39,658 nucleotides of DNA, taken from NCBI GenBank assembly GCA_021203515.1, contig JAJQAY010000097.1:1-39658 (forward strand), written 5' to 3'. Shown here piece after piece: positions 16,871 through 26,064 of the stretch; within the stretch, counting starts at the first letter, position 1; each line of letters begins with the position of its first letter. Origin of the DNA: Bacteroides sp. Its GTDB lineage: Bacteria > Bacteroidota > Bacteroidia > Bacteroidales > Bacteroidaceae. The translations under genes and the position numbers were made by a program. The notes under the pieces are model-generated. The model was not told where the DNA came from. It worked only from the letters and a program-made list of their open reading frames with translations, and did no database searches.

Positions 16871-17611
16871 TTATTTCTCTTTCTTCGTGCAGATAATCTG
16901 GTTACTGAATTCAACGTTGATGCGGGAATATTTGTTCCAGCCCACCTTGTTTAATCCTTTTTCGTAGAATTTCCGCAAACGTTTCAGCTTTAGTTCAAAG
17001 CCGTCCAGTTTTCCGAGATAGACGGTGTGGTCGCCTACGCGTGGCACCAGTTCTATATTTCTGCCTGGCAATACATGGATTTGCTCAATCTGTGCATTCC
17101 AAAACGAATTATTCTGCAAAAATACACCAAACTTATATAAATCCCTCATGGCAAACGACTTTTCTACGTTTCCGGTCACAATAGCGAGGTGCGCCACGCA
17201 CTTTGCATCGGGCGGCATCACGGTACCTTTGTTGTCCAGATAATAGTTTTCGCCGTTGCTGCTCATTATTCTCAGGATGGGGATGCGCTGGGTTACTTCA
17301 ACGCAGAGTTTTCCGCTCGGTGTCTTGTAGCATTCCACCCGGTCGATGAGCGGATGGTTGGACAGCGTCTCTTCCAGTGTCTTGGCGAGGATGCGGTCCA
17401 TCTTCTTGCCGATGGGGCTGATGCCTTTCTTCTCCAGCATGGCGATTACTTCCTTTTTCGTGATGAAGCCGGCATACACCGTGTCTTTGACGATTAGTTC
17501 CACGTCGTGGCACATCTGCCCGGCCGGCTTGCGGTTGAAGGCGGTGACAGCCACTACCAGATAGGCGGTGACGAGTAACAGGACGATAAAAAGTAGAATC
17601 CGTTTCAGCAT
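16871..17611 (-). CDS. ftsQ: Cell division protein FtsQ
   Basis: This 246-residue bitopic protein (MLKRILLFIVLLLVTAYLVVAV: short cytoplasmic start and one membrane helix at about 3-23) carries a periplasmic POTRA-type domain. CHDVELIVKDTVYAGFITKKEV and the following VECYKTPSGKLCVEVTQRIPILRI fit the POTRA/beta domain of FtsQ. It links FtsB and FtsL to the rest of the divisome. Place and length support the call more than sequence identity. It follows murC and precedes ftsA. Confidence 0.85.
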   Translation of the reverse strand: MLKRILLFIVLLLVTAYLVVAVTAFNRKPAGQMCHDVELIVKDTVYAGFITKKEVIAMLEKKGISPIGKKMDRILAKTLEETLSNHPLIDRVECYKTPSGKLCVEVTQRIPILRIMSSNGENYYLDNKGTVMPPDAKCVAHLAIVTGNVEKSFAMRDLYKFGVFLQNNSFWNAQIEQIHVLPGRNIELVPRVGDHTVYLGKLDGFELKLKRLRKFYEKGLNKVGWNKYSRINVEFSNQIICTKKEK

Positions 17612-17639
17612 ATTCTTACATTGCGTTTATTCTTTACAT

Positions 17640-17675
17640 CTAACTTTCAACTTTCAACTCTCAACTTTCAACTCC
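17640..17675. repeat. Tandem ACTTTCA/ACTCTCA words at the murC end
   Basis: AACTTTCAAC and AACTCTCAAC alternate four times. On the minus strand the element enters the murC gene from its 3' side: GAG TTG AAA GTT GAG AGT TGA gives the terminal ELKVES and stop. The same element forms the end of mraZ (29580-29606) and, in shorter form, of rsmH (28630-28647). Confidence 0.9.
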
Positions 17676-19048
17676 CCAAGAATTTTAGTTATCTCAGATA
17701 CATAGTTATCCAGGTCACCGGCTCCCAGGAGAATAACTACTTCGAGGTCTTTCTTCTGTGAAAGCAGGTTCAGTATATCTTCTTTCTTGCAGATGTACTT
17801 CTCGATGCCCGGGCGCAGGTTGCCGTAAATCAACTGGCTGGTGACACCGGGAACGGGCTGTTCGCGTGCCGGGTAAATCTCCGTCAGGATTACCTCGTCC
17901 GCCAGCGAGAGGCTGTCGGCAAAGTCTTTGTAGAAGTCGCGGGTGCGGGTATAGAGGTGGGGCTGGAAGATAGCGGTAATCCTTCTGTCCTGATATAACT
18001 CGCGGATGGACTTCGCACTCTGCGCAATCTCGGCAGGATGGTGGGCGTAGTCGCTGAGGAATACAATCTTATCCGTCTTCAACTTGAAGTCGAAGCGGCG
18101 GTCTACTCCGCGGAAACTGGCCATACCTTGCTTGATTTCTTCGTCCGTCACTCCGTTCAGGTGGGCAAGCGCCATGGCAGCCACACCGTTTTCGATGTTA
18201 ATGCTGACGGGTACGCCCAGTTGTATGTCGTTGATGCGGGTGTCCGGGGCTACGAAGTCGATAAAGATTTCACCGTTTCCGATGCGGATGTTCTCGGCAT
18301 GGAAGTCGCCTTTGTTGCGGGAGTAGGTGTAAGTCTTTACACCCGGTTGCACGTCCGGTTTCATCGTTAGTCCCTGGTGAATAATCAATGCGCCGCCCGG
18401 TTGGATGAGGGTGGTGTAGTGGCGGAAGCTCTCCAGATAGGCCTCCTCTGTGCCGTAAATATCCAAGTGGTCGGGGTCGGTGGCGGTGATGACGCTCATA
18501 TACGGGGAAAGCCAATGGAAAGAACGGTCGAATTCATCGGCTTCGATAACCGTGTACGGGCTGGTTTGAGACAGGAACAGGTTGGTTCCGTAGTTCTTGG
18601 AGATACCTCCGAGGAAGGCGGTGCAACCTACGTGCGATTGGTGGAACAGATGGGCTGCCATTGTGCTCGTAGTGGTCTTGCCGTGAGTGCCGGCCACACA
18701 AAGCCCTTTGCTGCTGCGCGTAATTGTTCCCAACACCTGCGAACGCTTCTGTATCTCAAAACCGTTTTCACGGAAATAAACCAGTTCGGCATGTCCCTGC
18801 GGGATGGCGGGAGTGTATACGACCAGCGTTGTTTCCTTATCTCTGCAATCCTTCGGGATGAGGTCGGTGCTCTCCTCATAATGTATCTGTGCGCCTTCCG
18901 TAATCAGATGCTCGGTCAGTGTGCTCGGTGTGCGGTCATATCCTGCCACGAACTTGCCTTTGGAAAGGAAGTAACGTATCAGGGCACTCATGCCGATGCC
19001 ACCGGCACCTACGAAATAAACGGATTTGATTGTCTCTATATTCATCAT
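17654..19048 (-). CDS. murC: UDP-N-acetylmuramate-L-alanine ligase
   Basis: The 464-residue cytoplasmic ligase adds L-Ala to UDP-MurNAc, the first step of the stem peptide. VYFVGAGGIGMSALIRYF (10-27) is the N-terminal Rossmann motif and AGTHGKTTTST holds the ATP-binding P-loop (GTHGKTT at 120-126). SDYAHHPAEI is the MurC-type His motif. The last residues GELKVES are encoded by the intergenic repeat at 17640-17675. ATG 19048 has a second ATG right after it. The gene follows murG. Confidence 0.96.
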   Translation of the reverse strand: MMNIETIKSVYFVGAGGIGMSALIRYFLSKGKFVAGYDRTPSTLTEHLITEGAQIHYEESTDLIPKDCRDKETTLVVYTPAIPQGHAELVYFRENGFEIQKRSQVLGTITRSSKGLCVAGTHGKTTTSTMAAHLFHQSHVGCTAFLGGISKNYGTNLFLSQTSPYTVIEADEFDRSFHWLSPYMSVITATDPDHLDIYGTEEAYLESFRHYTTLIQPGGALIIHQGLTMKPDVQPGVKTYTYSRNKGDFHAENIRIGNGEIFIDFVAPDTRINDIQLGVPVSINIENGVAAMALAHLNGVTDEEIKQGMASFRGVDRRFDFKLKTDKIVFLSDYAHHPAEIAQSAKSIRELYQDRRITAIFQPHLYTRTRDFYKDFADSLSLADEVILTEIYPAREQPVPGVTSQLIYGNLRPGIEKYICKKEDILNLLSQKKDLEVVILLGAGDLDNYVSEITKILGELKVES

Positions 19049-19074
19049 TATACAATTTTTGAGCTATCTTAATT

Positions 19075-19208
19075 CTCCTCCTCCTGGGAGGAGGAGTACC
19101 CCGTAGGGGGAGGTGGTAGGTAAATAATGATACCTTATGAAAATGATAGGAATTATTTCTTTACCTACCACCCCGCCCTTTGGGCACCCCTCCTCCCCGA
19201 AGGAGGGG
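19075..19208. repeat. Composite inverted repeat at the murG/murC junction
   Basis: Three hairpins are nested. CTCCTCCTCC (19075-19084) pairs with 19087-19096; GGTGGTAGGTAAA (19112-19124) is an exact inverted repeat of 19160-19172; CCCCTCCT (19187-19194) pairs with AGGAGGGG (19201-19208). Together they can fold as a branched structure of about 130 bases. Transcription from murG to murC must pass through it. Confidence 0.85.
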
Positions 19209-19246
19209 AGTTGAGATGGATTAGCTCTGTTCTTTTTTACTTTCTG

Positions 19247-20398
19247 TTATTTACTTATCAGTTTTAATACCTCTTTAGCAATAATCGTCGCCGAGTCGGG
19301 CAAAGCCAGTTTAGCTATATTCTCACTTAACTTCTTTAGTTTATCATTGTCTGCAACGGTTTCCAATGCTGTAGGAAGCAGTTTCTCCTGCGCCTCCGCA
19401 TCTTTCATGTAGATGGCGGCCTCCTTATCTACCAGTGCCAGGGCATTCTTCGTCTGGTGGTCTTCCGCCACATTGGGCGAAGGCACCAGAATGACCGGCT
19501 TGTGCAACAAGCAAAATTCGGAAATGGAACCGGCGCCTGCACGCGAAATCACGAGGTCGGCAGCGGCATAGGCATTCGCCATGTTTTTAATGAAGTCTGT
19601 CACGTACAGGTTGGGAATGGCATTGATGTGCAGATGGTGCACTGCCTCTCCCGTTGCACTCGTAATTGCGTCTCTCACCTGCTCGATATATATCTTTCCG
19701 GTCTGCCAGATGAATTGTATGTCGCTGTTCTTCCGGATGGTTTCCAGTTCGGCGGTCAGCGTTTGGTTGATGGTGCGTGCTCCCAGGCTTCCTCCTAAGA
19801 TAAGGATGGTTTTCTTTGCCGGGTTCAGCCCGAAAAACTGTATGGCTTCTTCTTGCGAAACGGCTTGTCCCAGTAAGTTCTGGCGCACCGGATTGCCGGT
19901 CATGATAATCTTGTCTGCCGGAAAGAACTTCTCCATGCCCTCGTAGGCCACACATATCTTGCAAGCCTTCTTCGCCAGCAGTTTGTTCGTTACACCCGCA
20001 TAAGAGTTCTGTTCCTGTATCAGTGTAGGAACTCCCATCATCCCTGCCGTCTTCAGTGTCGGTCCGCTGGCATAGCCGCCTACGCCTACCGCCACTTGCG
20101 GCTGGAACTGCCTGATAATCTTACGCGCTTTCCATTGGCTGCGGGCCAGCTTTGCCAATACGGCGAAGTTCTTCCACAGCCGTTTGCGGTCGAAACCTGC
20201 TACCGGCAGTCCGATAATCCGGTAGCCGGCATCGGGCACACGCTGCATTTCCATGCGTCCCTCGGCGCCTACAAACAGAATTTCTGCGTCCGGACACAAC
20301 TCCTTAATGGCGTTGGCAATGGATACGGCGGGGAAGATATGTCCGCCTGTTCCGCCGCCGCTGATGATGATGCGTGGCTTGTTATTTTTCGTTTCCAT
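19247..20398 (-). CDS. murG: UDP-GlcNAc:lipid I N-acetylglucosaminyltransferase
   Basis: The 383-residue peripheral membrane enzyme adds GlcNAc to lipid I to make lipid II. IIISGGGTGGHIFPAV (10-25) is the N-terminal glycine-rich motif and LGGSLGARTINQ starts the C-terminal donor domain. VISRAGAGSISEFCLLHKPVILVP is the UDP-GlcNAc binding region. ATG 20398 gives the normal start. It follows ftsW after 33 bases with no repeat between. Confidence 0.97.
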   Translation of the reverse strand: METKNNKPRIIISGGGTGGHIFPAVSIANAIKELCPDAEILFVGAEGRMEMQRVPDAGYRIIGLPVAGFDRKRLWKNFAVLAKLARSQWKARKIIRQFQPQVAVGVGGYASGPTLKTAGMMGVPTLIQEQNSYAGVTNKLLAKKACKICVAYEGMEKFFPADKIIMTGNPVRQNLLGQAVSQEEAIQFFGLNPAKKTILILGGSLGARTINQTLTAELETIRKNSDIQFIWQTGKIYIEQVRDAITSATGEAVHHLHINAIPNLYVTDFIKNMANAYAAADLVISRAGAGSISEFCLLHKPVILVPSPNVAEDHQTKNALALVDKEAAIYMKDAEAQEKLLPTALETVADNDKLKKLSENIAKLALPDSATIIAKEVLKLISK

Positions 20399-20431
20399 AT
20401 ATTTCTACTCTTCGAGATGTATTAAGTTTGT

Positions 20432-21742
20432 TTATTCAAATTCCGCATCGCTGTTCAGTATCTTGGCGGTCGGCTCGGCGGCGGTTTGGGCATCACTGTT
20501 TAGGCCTTCCTCGTCCGTACTTCCTGCTTCCACCTGCATCATAATCTGTGCATCGTGTTCCTTCTGCTCATCCAGTTTGGCGGTGTACCGGCTGACGCTC
20601 AGTATCATGCCGATATAGGCACAATTGATAAACGTGGAGGTTCCTCCCTTGCTGATAAGCGGCAAAGGCTGCCCTGTGACGGGTGCCAGGCCGACGGCTA
20701 TCATCATATTGAATAGCGCCTGCGTAACTAACAGCAGGGCTATTCCCACAATAAGGAAAGCAGGGAAGGTGCGGTCGCATTTCTTGGCGATGCGTCCCAC
20801 GCGCACCAGCAGGCAGATGTAGAGGAATACAACGATAATGCCGCCTACCAGTCCCAACTCTTCGACGATGATGGCATAGATAAAGTCGGAAAAAGCCTGG
20901 CTCAGGAAGTCGCGTTGCACGGAGTTACCCGGCCCTTTGCCCACTACATGACTGGTGGCAACGGCAATGCGGGCATGTGCCACCTGGCCGTCTCCTTCTA
21001 TATCAAACTTGGCGGCGGGCACTTTCTCTTTATTGGTAAAGTCCGTGATACGGGCTTTTACGGTAGTAAAGCGGTGCCCCATCGGGATTTTTTCAAGCGT
21101 CTTGTTGGGCGTTATCAGCAGGAAAGAGACGAACAGGATACCGGCTGCAAGTATGCCACCTCCCAATATCAGCAGTTTCCTGGCAGGAATGCGTCCGATG
21201 AACATCATCAGGTAGACGGTGCTGAAAAGCAGCATCCCCGTCGAATAGTTCTCGGGTAAGATAAGCCCACAGACAATACAGGTGATAATCATAATGCGCT
21301 TGAAGGCTTTCGGACTGGCACCGTCTTCATCCTGTCCCTTCGAGAGAATGAAGGCGGTGACGATGACCACCGCCATCTTCGCTATCTCCGAAGGCTGGAA
21401 TTGGAAGCCCATAAACGTCATCCAGCGGGCGGCACCATTCACACGATTGCCCGTAAAGAAGCCCATCAGCATGACAAAAGCCAGCAATCCGATAGAGATG
21501 GGAAGTAGGAAGACCGGGAATACCTGAAACCATTTATAAGGTATGTTGTGCACCAACACCACAATGACTGCACCCACCATCAGCAGGATGCTGTGTTGCG
21601 TAATCGGTCCCCAGTGGTCGCCGCTCTTATAAGTAAGCGTACTGGCGGCACTGAACACCTCTGTGATGGAGATGAGGCAAAGGACAAGGAAGATAATCCA
21701 TATAACTTTGTCCCCTTTGAATATGCTTTTTAATAAATCCAA
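20432..21742 (-). CDS. ftsW: Septal peptidoglycan polymerase FtsW (SEDS)
   Basis: This 436-residue polytopic membrane protein is of the SEDS family, which polymerises glycan from lipid II and works with FtsI. About ten hydrophobic helices can be seen. Motifs include GAARWMTFMGFQFQPSEIAK in the conserved loop and PLPLISKGGTS near the end. A large extracytoplasmic loop sits around residues 235-280 (TVKARITDFTNKEKVPAAKF). The cytoplasmic tail of about 45 acidic, polar residues (DAQTAAEPTAKILNSDAEFE) is longer than usual. FtsW is preferred over RodA by its place between murD and murG. Confidence 0.93.
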   Translation of the reverse strand: MDLLKSIFKGDKVIWIIFLVLCLISITEVFSAASTLTYKSGDHWGPITQHSILLMVGAVIVVLVHNIPYKWFQVFPVFLLPISIGLLAFVMLMGFFTGNRVNGAARWMTFMGFQFQPSEIAKMAVVIVTAFILSKGQDEDGASPKAFKRIMIITCIVCGLILPENYSTGMLLFSTVYLMMFIGRIPARKLLILGGGILAAGILFVSFLLITPNKTLEKIPMGHRFTTVKARITDFTNKEKVPAAKFDIEGDGQVAHARIAVATSHVVGKGPGNSVQRDFLSQAFSDFIYAIIVEELGLVGGIIVVFLYICLLVRVGRIAKKCDRTFPAFLIVGIALLLVTQALFNMMIAVGLAPVTGQPLPLISKGGTSTFINCAYIGMILSVSRYTAKLDEQKEHDAQIMMQVEAGSTDEEGLNSDAQTAAEPTAKILNSDAEFE

Positions 21743-21751
21743 CTCTTTGAG

Positions 21752-21778
21752 AATTAATAATTAAAAATTAAAAATTAG
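21752..21778. repeat. AT-rich AATTAAAA words at the murD end
   Basis: AATTAATAATTAAAAATT and a further AAAAATT form a tandem of AATTAAAA words. It overlaps the murD stop codon: the TAA that ends the gene lies inside the first word on the minus strand. It fills most of the 32-base gap to ftsW. Confidence 0.65.
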
Positions 21779-23109
21779 AGGGCGCGGACGCATTCCTTAA
21801 ATTGGTCGCCACGGTCTTCGTAGCTCTTGAAAAGGTCGAAGCTCGCACAGCAGGGGCTGAGTAATACGGTTTCACCTTTCTTTGCCAAATTGAAAGCTGC
21901 TTCTACGACCTCTTTCATGCCGGTTTGCACGTCGGCTACGGGCAGGCCGAAGCGGTCGAAGAAGTCGTGTAGCTTCTCGTTGTGCAGTCCCAGATATACA
22001 AGGGCCGAACACTTCTCGCGCACGAGGTCTTCTATCTCGGTGTAGTCGTTGCCTTTGTCCTTGCCGCCCAGGATGAGTACGGTTTTGGTAGTCATGCTCT
22101 GCAAGGCGTACCAGCAGGAATTGACGTTGGTGGCTTTGGAGTCGTTGATGAACTGTACGCCGCGCACGGTTGCCACTTTCTCCAGGCGGTGCTCCACGCC
22201 TTTGAAGTCGGACAATGCCTTGCGGATGTCTTCTTTCTTGATGCCTGCCAGGTTGGCGGAAATGCCGGCAGCCAGTGAGTTATATAAGTTATGTGTACCG
22301 TGCAATGCCAGTTCCTCCTGTTCCATGTTGAAGGCGATGGGCTCGTTGATTTCCACCTCTCCGTCTTCTACGTAGGCGATGGCTCCGTCTTCTTTTACCG
22401 CAGCAAAGGGGTAGGGATGTGCTTTCAAGCCATGCTTGTCCAACTCTCTGCGGATAATGGGGTCATCGCTCCAATAGATAAAGGCATCCTCCGAAGTCTG
22501 GTTCTGTATGATGCGGAACTTGGCATCCACATACTTTTGCATGCAGTGGTCGTAGCGGTCCAGGTGGTCGGGAGTGATGTTCATCAATACGGCAATGTTG
22601 GCACGGAACTTATACATATTGTCCAGTTGGAAAGAGCTCAACTCGATAACATAATAATCGTGCTTTTCCGTAGCTACCTGCAGGGCGAGGCTGTTTCCGA
22701 TGTTGCCTGCCAGTCCTACATTCAGCCCCGCACTCTCGAAGATGTGGTAAATGAGCGAAGTAGTGGTAGTCTTGCCGTTAGAACCGGTGATACAAATCAT
22801 CTTGGCATCCGTATAGCGTCCGGCAAACTCTATCTCGGAAATGATAGGAGTTCCCTTCTCTTTCAGTTTCAGAATAAGCGGGGCATCGTTGGGGATGCCG
22901 GGGCTTTTCACCACTTCGTCGGCATTGAGAATTAACTCTTCCGTGTGGCGTCCCTCTTCCCAAGCAATATCGTACTTGTTCAGTAGTTCTTTGTATTTAT
23001 CCTTAATGGCGGACATGTCGGAGACGAACGTGTCGAAACCTTTCACCTTGGCGAGTACGGCAGCGCCTGCGCCGCTTTCACCTGCTCCTAAAACTACAAT
23101 TCTACTCAT
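21775..23109 (-). CDS. murD: UDP-MurNAc-L-alanine-D-glutamate ligase
   Basis: The 444-residue cytoplasmic ligase adds D-Glu to UDP-MurNAc-L-Ala. VVLGAGESGAGAAVLAKVKG (5-24) is the nucleotide-sugar-binding start; ITGSNGKTTTTSLI holds the ATP-binding P-loop (GSNGKTT at 109-115); NDSKATN and LLSPCCASFDLFKSYEDRGD are MurD motifs. ATG 23109. Transcribed with mraY upstream and ftsW downstream. Confidence 0.97.
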   Translation of the reverse strand: MSRIVVLGAGESGAGAAVLAKVKGFDTFVSDMSAIKDKYKELLNKYDIAWEEGRHTEELILNADEVVKSPGIPNDAPLILKLKEKGTPIISEIEFAGRYTDAKMICITGSNGKTTTTSLIYHIFESAGLNVGLAGNIGNSLALQVATEKHDYYVIELSSFQLDNMYKFRANIAVLMNITPDHLDRYDHCMQKYVDAKFRIIQNQTSEDAFIYWSDDPIIRRELDKHGLKAHPYPFAAVKEDGAIAYVEDGEVEINEPIAFNMEQEELALHGTHNLYNSLAAGISANLAGIKKEDIRKALSDFKGVEHRLEKVATVRGVQFINDSKATNVNSCWYALQSMTTKTVLILGGKDKGNDYTEIEDLVREKCSALVYLGLHNEKLHDFFDRFGLPVADVQTGMKEVVEAAFNLAKKGETVLLSPCCASFDLFKSYEDRGDQFKECVRAL

Positions 23110-23115
23110 ATTATT

Positions 23116-23188
23116 TGATTTTAGATTTCAGATTTCAGATTTCAAGTTTGCCGTCAGACAACAGCTTGAAATTTGAAATCTAAAATCA
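23116..23188. repeat. Inverted repeat at the mraY/murD junction
   Basis: TGATTTTAGATTTCA (23116-23130) is an exact inverted repeat of 23174-23188, with ATTTCAAG / CTTGAAAT inside as a second stem. The left arm is a tandem of AGATTTC. It fills the gap between the two genes. Confidence 0.85.
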
Positions 23189-23199
23189 GAACTCTATTT

Positions 23200-24468
23200 T
23201 TATCTTATCTTCAACGTTATAATCGTTATTGCCGCCAGCACGATAGTCGCAATCCAGAAGCGGACGGTAATCTTTGATTCGTGAAACAACTGGTTAGGCT
23301 TGGTAAACACCACCTTGCATCCCGGCTCTATCAGGTTCATACCCGTGCGGAAGTGGTCGTGTATCGGCGTCCGCTTGAAGAGGCGCTGTTTCACGCCTTT
23401 CCGCTTGCCTGCTTTATAGTAAACGCGCTGCATGATGACCGACAAATTCTCTACGAGGAATATACCGCAAAGAATGGGAATTAGCAGCTCTTTATGAATG
23501 ATAATGGCGTATACGGCAATGATGCCGCCGATGGTGAGGCTACCCGTATCTCCCATGAATACTTGTGCCGGATAGGCGTTGTACCAGAGGAAACCGATTA
23601 GCGCACCGATAAAGGCGCAGATAAAGATTACCAACTCTTCCGAGCCGGGGATGTACATGATGTTCAGGTAGCCGGCATACTCGATGTGACTGGATACATA
23701 CGCCAATATACCCAGCGTCAGTCCGATAATGGCGGAGTTGCCTGCTGCCATGCCGTCCATGCCGTCGTTTAGGTTGGCACCGTTGGAAACGGCGGTAACG
23801 ACAAAGATGGTGATGATAACGAACAGCACCCAGCCTACTGTCTGTGCATGTTCGCCCATAAAGCCTACAAGGTCGAAATAGTCGAAGTTATTGCTCTTGA
23901 AGAACGGAATAGTGGTCTGCGTAGCCTTGATTTCTTTGGCGGCGTGCACTACTTCTATCTGTCCGTCCGGCTTTTGTATTTCAATGTTTTCGCGGATAAC
24001 GACCTGCGGGCTGAGGTAAAGCGTCAGTCCCACAATCAGTCCCAAACCTACCTGCCCGATAATCTTGAACTTACCGTGCAGTCCTTCTTTGTCTTTCTTG
24101 AATATCTTGATGTAATCGTCGGCAAATCCCAACGAACCCAGCCAGATAGTGGTGATGAGCATCAATATCATATAGACATTGTTGAGTTTGCCCAACAACA
24201 GGCAAGGAATGAGTATAGCGAATATAATGATAACCCCGCCCATACTCGGTACGCCTACTTTGTTTACTCCGAACGGGTCGATGCTGGCATCCCGCTGTGT
24301 TTCGGTGATTTGCTTCCTTTTGAGCAGGTCAATGAACTTGTCACCCCAGATGCTCGAAATGAGTAGCGACAGAATGATAGCCATCAATGCCCTGAATGAT
24401 GTATAGCCGAACATACCCGCACCGGGGAAGTCAAATTTATCTAGCCATTGAAATAAGTAGTATAACAT
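23200..24468 (-). CDS. mraY: Phospho-MurNAc-pentapeptide transferase
   Basis: The 422-residue polytopic membrane enzyme makes lipid I from UDP-MurNAc-pentapeptide and undecaprenyl phosphate. The key acidic residues lie in GFADDYIK (DD at 117-118) and NLNDGMDGMA (about 232-241). About ten membrane helices can be seen. A segment of about 50 residues (about 155-205, VIRENIEIQKPDGQIEVVHA) interrupts the usual helical packing and makes the protein longer than the 360-residue E. coli form. This is typical of Bacteroidetes as I recall. Follows murE. Confidence 0.96.
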   Translation of the reverse strand: MLYYLFQWLDKFDFPGAGMFGYTSFRALMAIILSLLISSIWGDKFIDLLKRKQITETQRDASIDPFGVNKVGVPSMGGVIIIFAILIPCLLLGKLNNVYMILMLITTIWLGSLGFADDYIKIFKKDKEGLHGKFKIIGQVGLGLIVGLTLYLSPQVVIRENIEIQKPDGQIEVVHAAKEIKATQTTIPFFKSNNFDYFDLVGFMGEHAQTVGWVLFVIITIFVVTAVSNGANLNDGMDGMAAGNSAIIGLTLGILAYVSSHIEYAGYLNIMYIPGSEELVIFICAFIGALIGFLWYNAYPAQVFMGDTGSLTIGGIIAVYAIIIHKELLIPILCGIFLVENLSVIMQRVYYKAGKRKGVKQRLFKRTPIHDHFRTGMNLIEPGCKVVFTKPNQLFHESKITVRFWIATIVLAAITIITLKIR

Positions 24469-24475
24469 ATTTTTA

Positions 24476-24600
24476 TTAGTGATTAGCGATTAGTGATTAG
24501 CGATTAGTGATTAGCGATTAGTGATGAGTGATTAGTTGGGAGTGATTAATGATTAGTGATTACCAGCCACTAATCACTAACCACTAATCACTAATCACTC
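24476..24600. repeat. GATTAGTGATTAG tandem/inverted repeat at the murE/mraY junction
   Basis: The left half is a tandem of GATTAGTGATTAGCGATTAG-like words, and the right half is the same word inverted (CACTAATCACTAATC). GATTAGTG pairs with CACTAATC over a 9-base loop. On the minus strand the right half enters the murE reading frame: GTG ATT AGT GAT TAG encodes the terminal VISD and stop. Confidence 0.9.
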
Positions 24601-26035
24601 TTTCTATTGTCTCTTTATCGTCAAAGTGATGCTTCACCCCTTTAATCTCCTGATAATTCTCATGCCCTTTGCCGGCAACCAGGATAACATCACCCGGTTG
24701 TGCCAGCATACAAGCGGTTTTGATGGCCTCTTTGCGGTCTGCAATGCTGATGGTCTTCTGCATATCGTCTTTGTTCAGGCCTGCCAACATATCGTTGATA
24801 ATGTCCTGCGGTTCCTCAAAGCGCGGATTATCGGAGGTGATGATGACGCGGTCGCTCAGGCGGGCGGACTCTTTCGCCATAATGGGGCGTTTGCCCTTGT
24901 CGCGATTGCCGCCGGCGCCTACCACGGTGATTACTTTACCTTTTCCTTCCAATACTCCGTGAATGGCATTCAGCACATTAACCAACGCATCCGGTGTATG
25001 GGCATAGTCCACGATGGCAGTAAAGCCCTTCGGCGAACGGATGGCATCAAATCTTCCGGCTACCGGTTGCAAGGTACTGAGGGCTACCAACACGTCTTCT
25101 TCTTTCTTGCCCAGCAATACAGCGGCACCGAATACGGCGAGAAGGTTGGAAGCATTGAACTTTCCGATGAAATGCACGGCCAGCTCATGGTTATTGAAAT
25201 CGAGCAGCATACCTTCAAAATGAGACTCCAACACTTTGCCTTTGAAGTCGCTGAGGCTACGCAGAGAGTAAGTATATACTTTAGAACGTGTGTTCTGAGT
25301 CATTACCAAGCCGTTCTTGTCGTCTAGGTTCGTCAGGCTGAATGCACCTTTGGGCATATCATCGAAGAATTTCTTTTTAGCTTTGAGGTAATTCTCCACG
25401 GTCTTGTGATAGTCCAGATGGTCGCGGGTCAGGTTGGTGAAGATACCTCCTGCAAACTTTAATCCGCTGATGCGCTTCTGGGCGATGGAGTGGGAGCTGA
25501 CTTCCATAAATGCGTATTTGCATCCGGAGTCTGCCATTTCACCCAGCAGGCGGTTCAGGGTAATAGGGTCGGGAGTGGTATGTTCGGTGGGTATGGGCTG
25601 GTCATCGATGTAGTTGCATACGGTAGAAATCAGTCCGACTTTATATCCGAAATAGCGGAAGGTATTATATAATAAGGTAGCGATAGTCGTTTTTCCGTTT
25701 GTTCCGGTCACGCCCACCAACTCCATTTTGGAGGTGGGGTCGCCATAGAAAGTTGTTGCCACTTTGCCTACGGCACTTTCGCTGTCTTTCACCAGAATGT
25801 AGGTAAGTTCGCTGACAAGCGTCTCCGGCATTTCCTCGCACAGCACTGCGACAGCACCCTTTTCGATGGCAGCCGGAATGTAGGCATGTCCGTCGGTCTG
25901 CGTGCCGCGCATAGCCATGAACAAATGTCCGGGAGCTACTAAACGGGAGTCGATATTCACCCCTGTTATCTCTTTCTCCGTACTGCCGATAATCTGTATC
26001 GGTTGTATCGCTTTTACTAGTTCGCTTAGTTTCAT
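24584..26035 (-). CDS. murE: UDP-MurNAc-tripeptide synthetase (meso-DAP adding)
   Basis: The 483-residue ligase adds the third stem residue. [13 protein letters not shown] has the P-loop (GTNGKTT at 111-117), and [12 protein letters not shown] and [13 protein letters not shown] are the family motifs. DNPR at 402-405 is the motif of enzymes that use meso-diaminopimelate, not lysine. The C-terminal residues VISD come from the intergenic repeat. ATG 26035 follows ftsI after 29 AT-rich bases. murF is not next to it. Confidence 0.97.
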   Translation of the reverse strand: MKLSELVKAIQPIQIIGSTEKEITGVNIDSRLVAPGHLFMAMRGTQTDGHAYIPAAIEKGAVAVLCEEMPETLVSELTYILVKDSESAVGKVATTFYGDPTSKMELVGVTGTNGKTTIATLLYNTFRYFGYKVGLISTVCNYIDDQPIPTEHTTPDPITLNRLLGEMADSGCKYAFMEVSSHSIAQKRISGLKFAGGIFTNLTRDHLDYHKTVENYLKAKKKFFDDMPKGAFSLTNLDDKNGLVMTQNTRSKVYTYSLRSLSDFKGKVLESHFEGMLLDFNNHELAVHFIGKFNASNLLAVFGAAVLLGKKEEDVLVALSTLQPVAGRFDAIRSPKGFTAIVDYAHTPDALVNVLNAIHGVLEGKGKVITVVGAGGNRDKGKRPIMAKESARLSDRVIITSDNPRFEEPQDIINDMLAGLNKDDMQKTISIADRKEAIKTACMLAQPGDVILVAGKGHENYQEIKGVKHHFDDKETIERVISD

Positions 26036-26064
26036 ACTTTATATATATAATAATGTATATTCTA

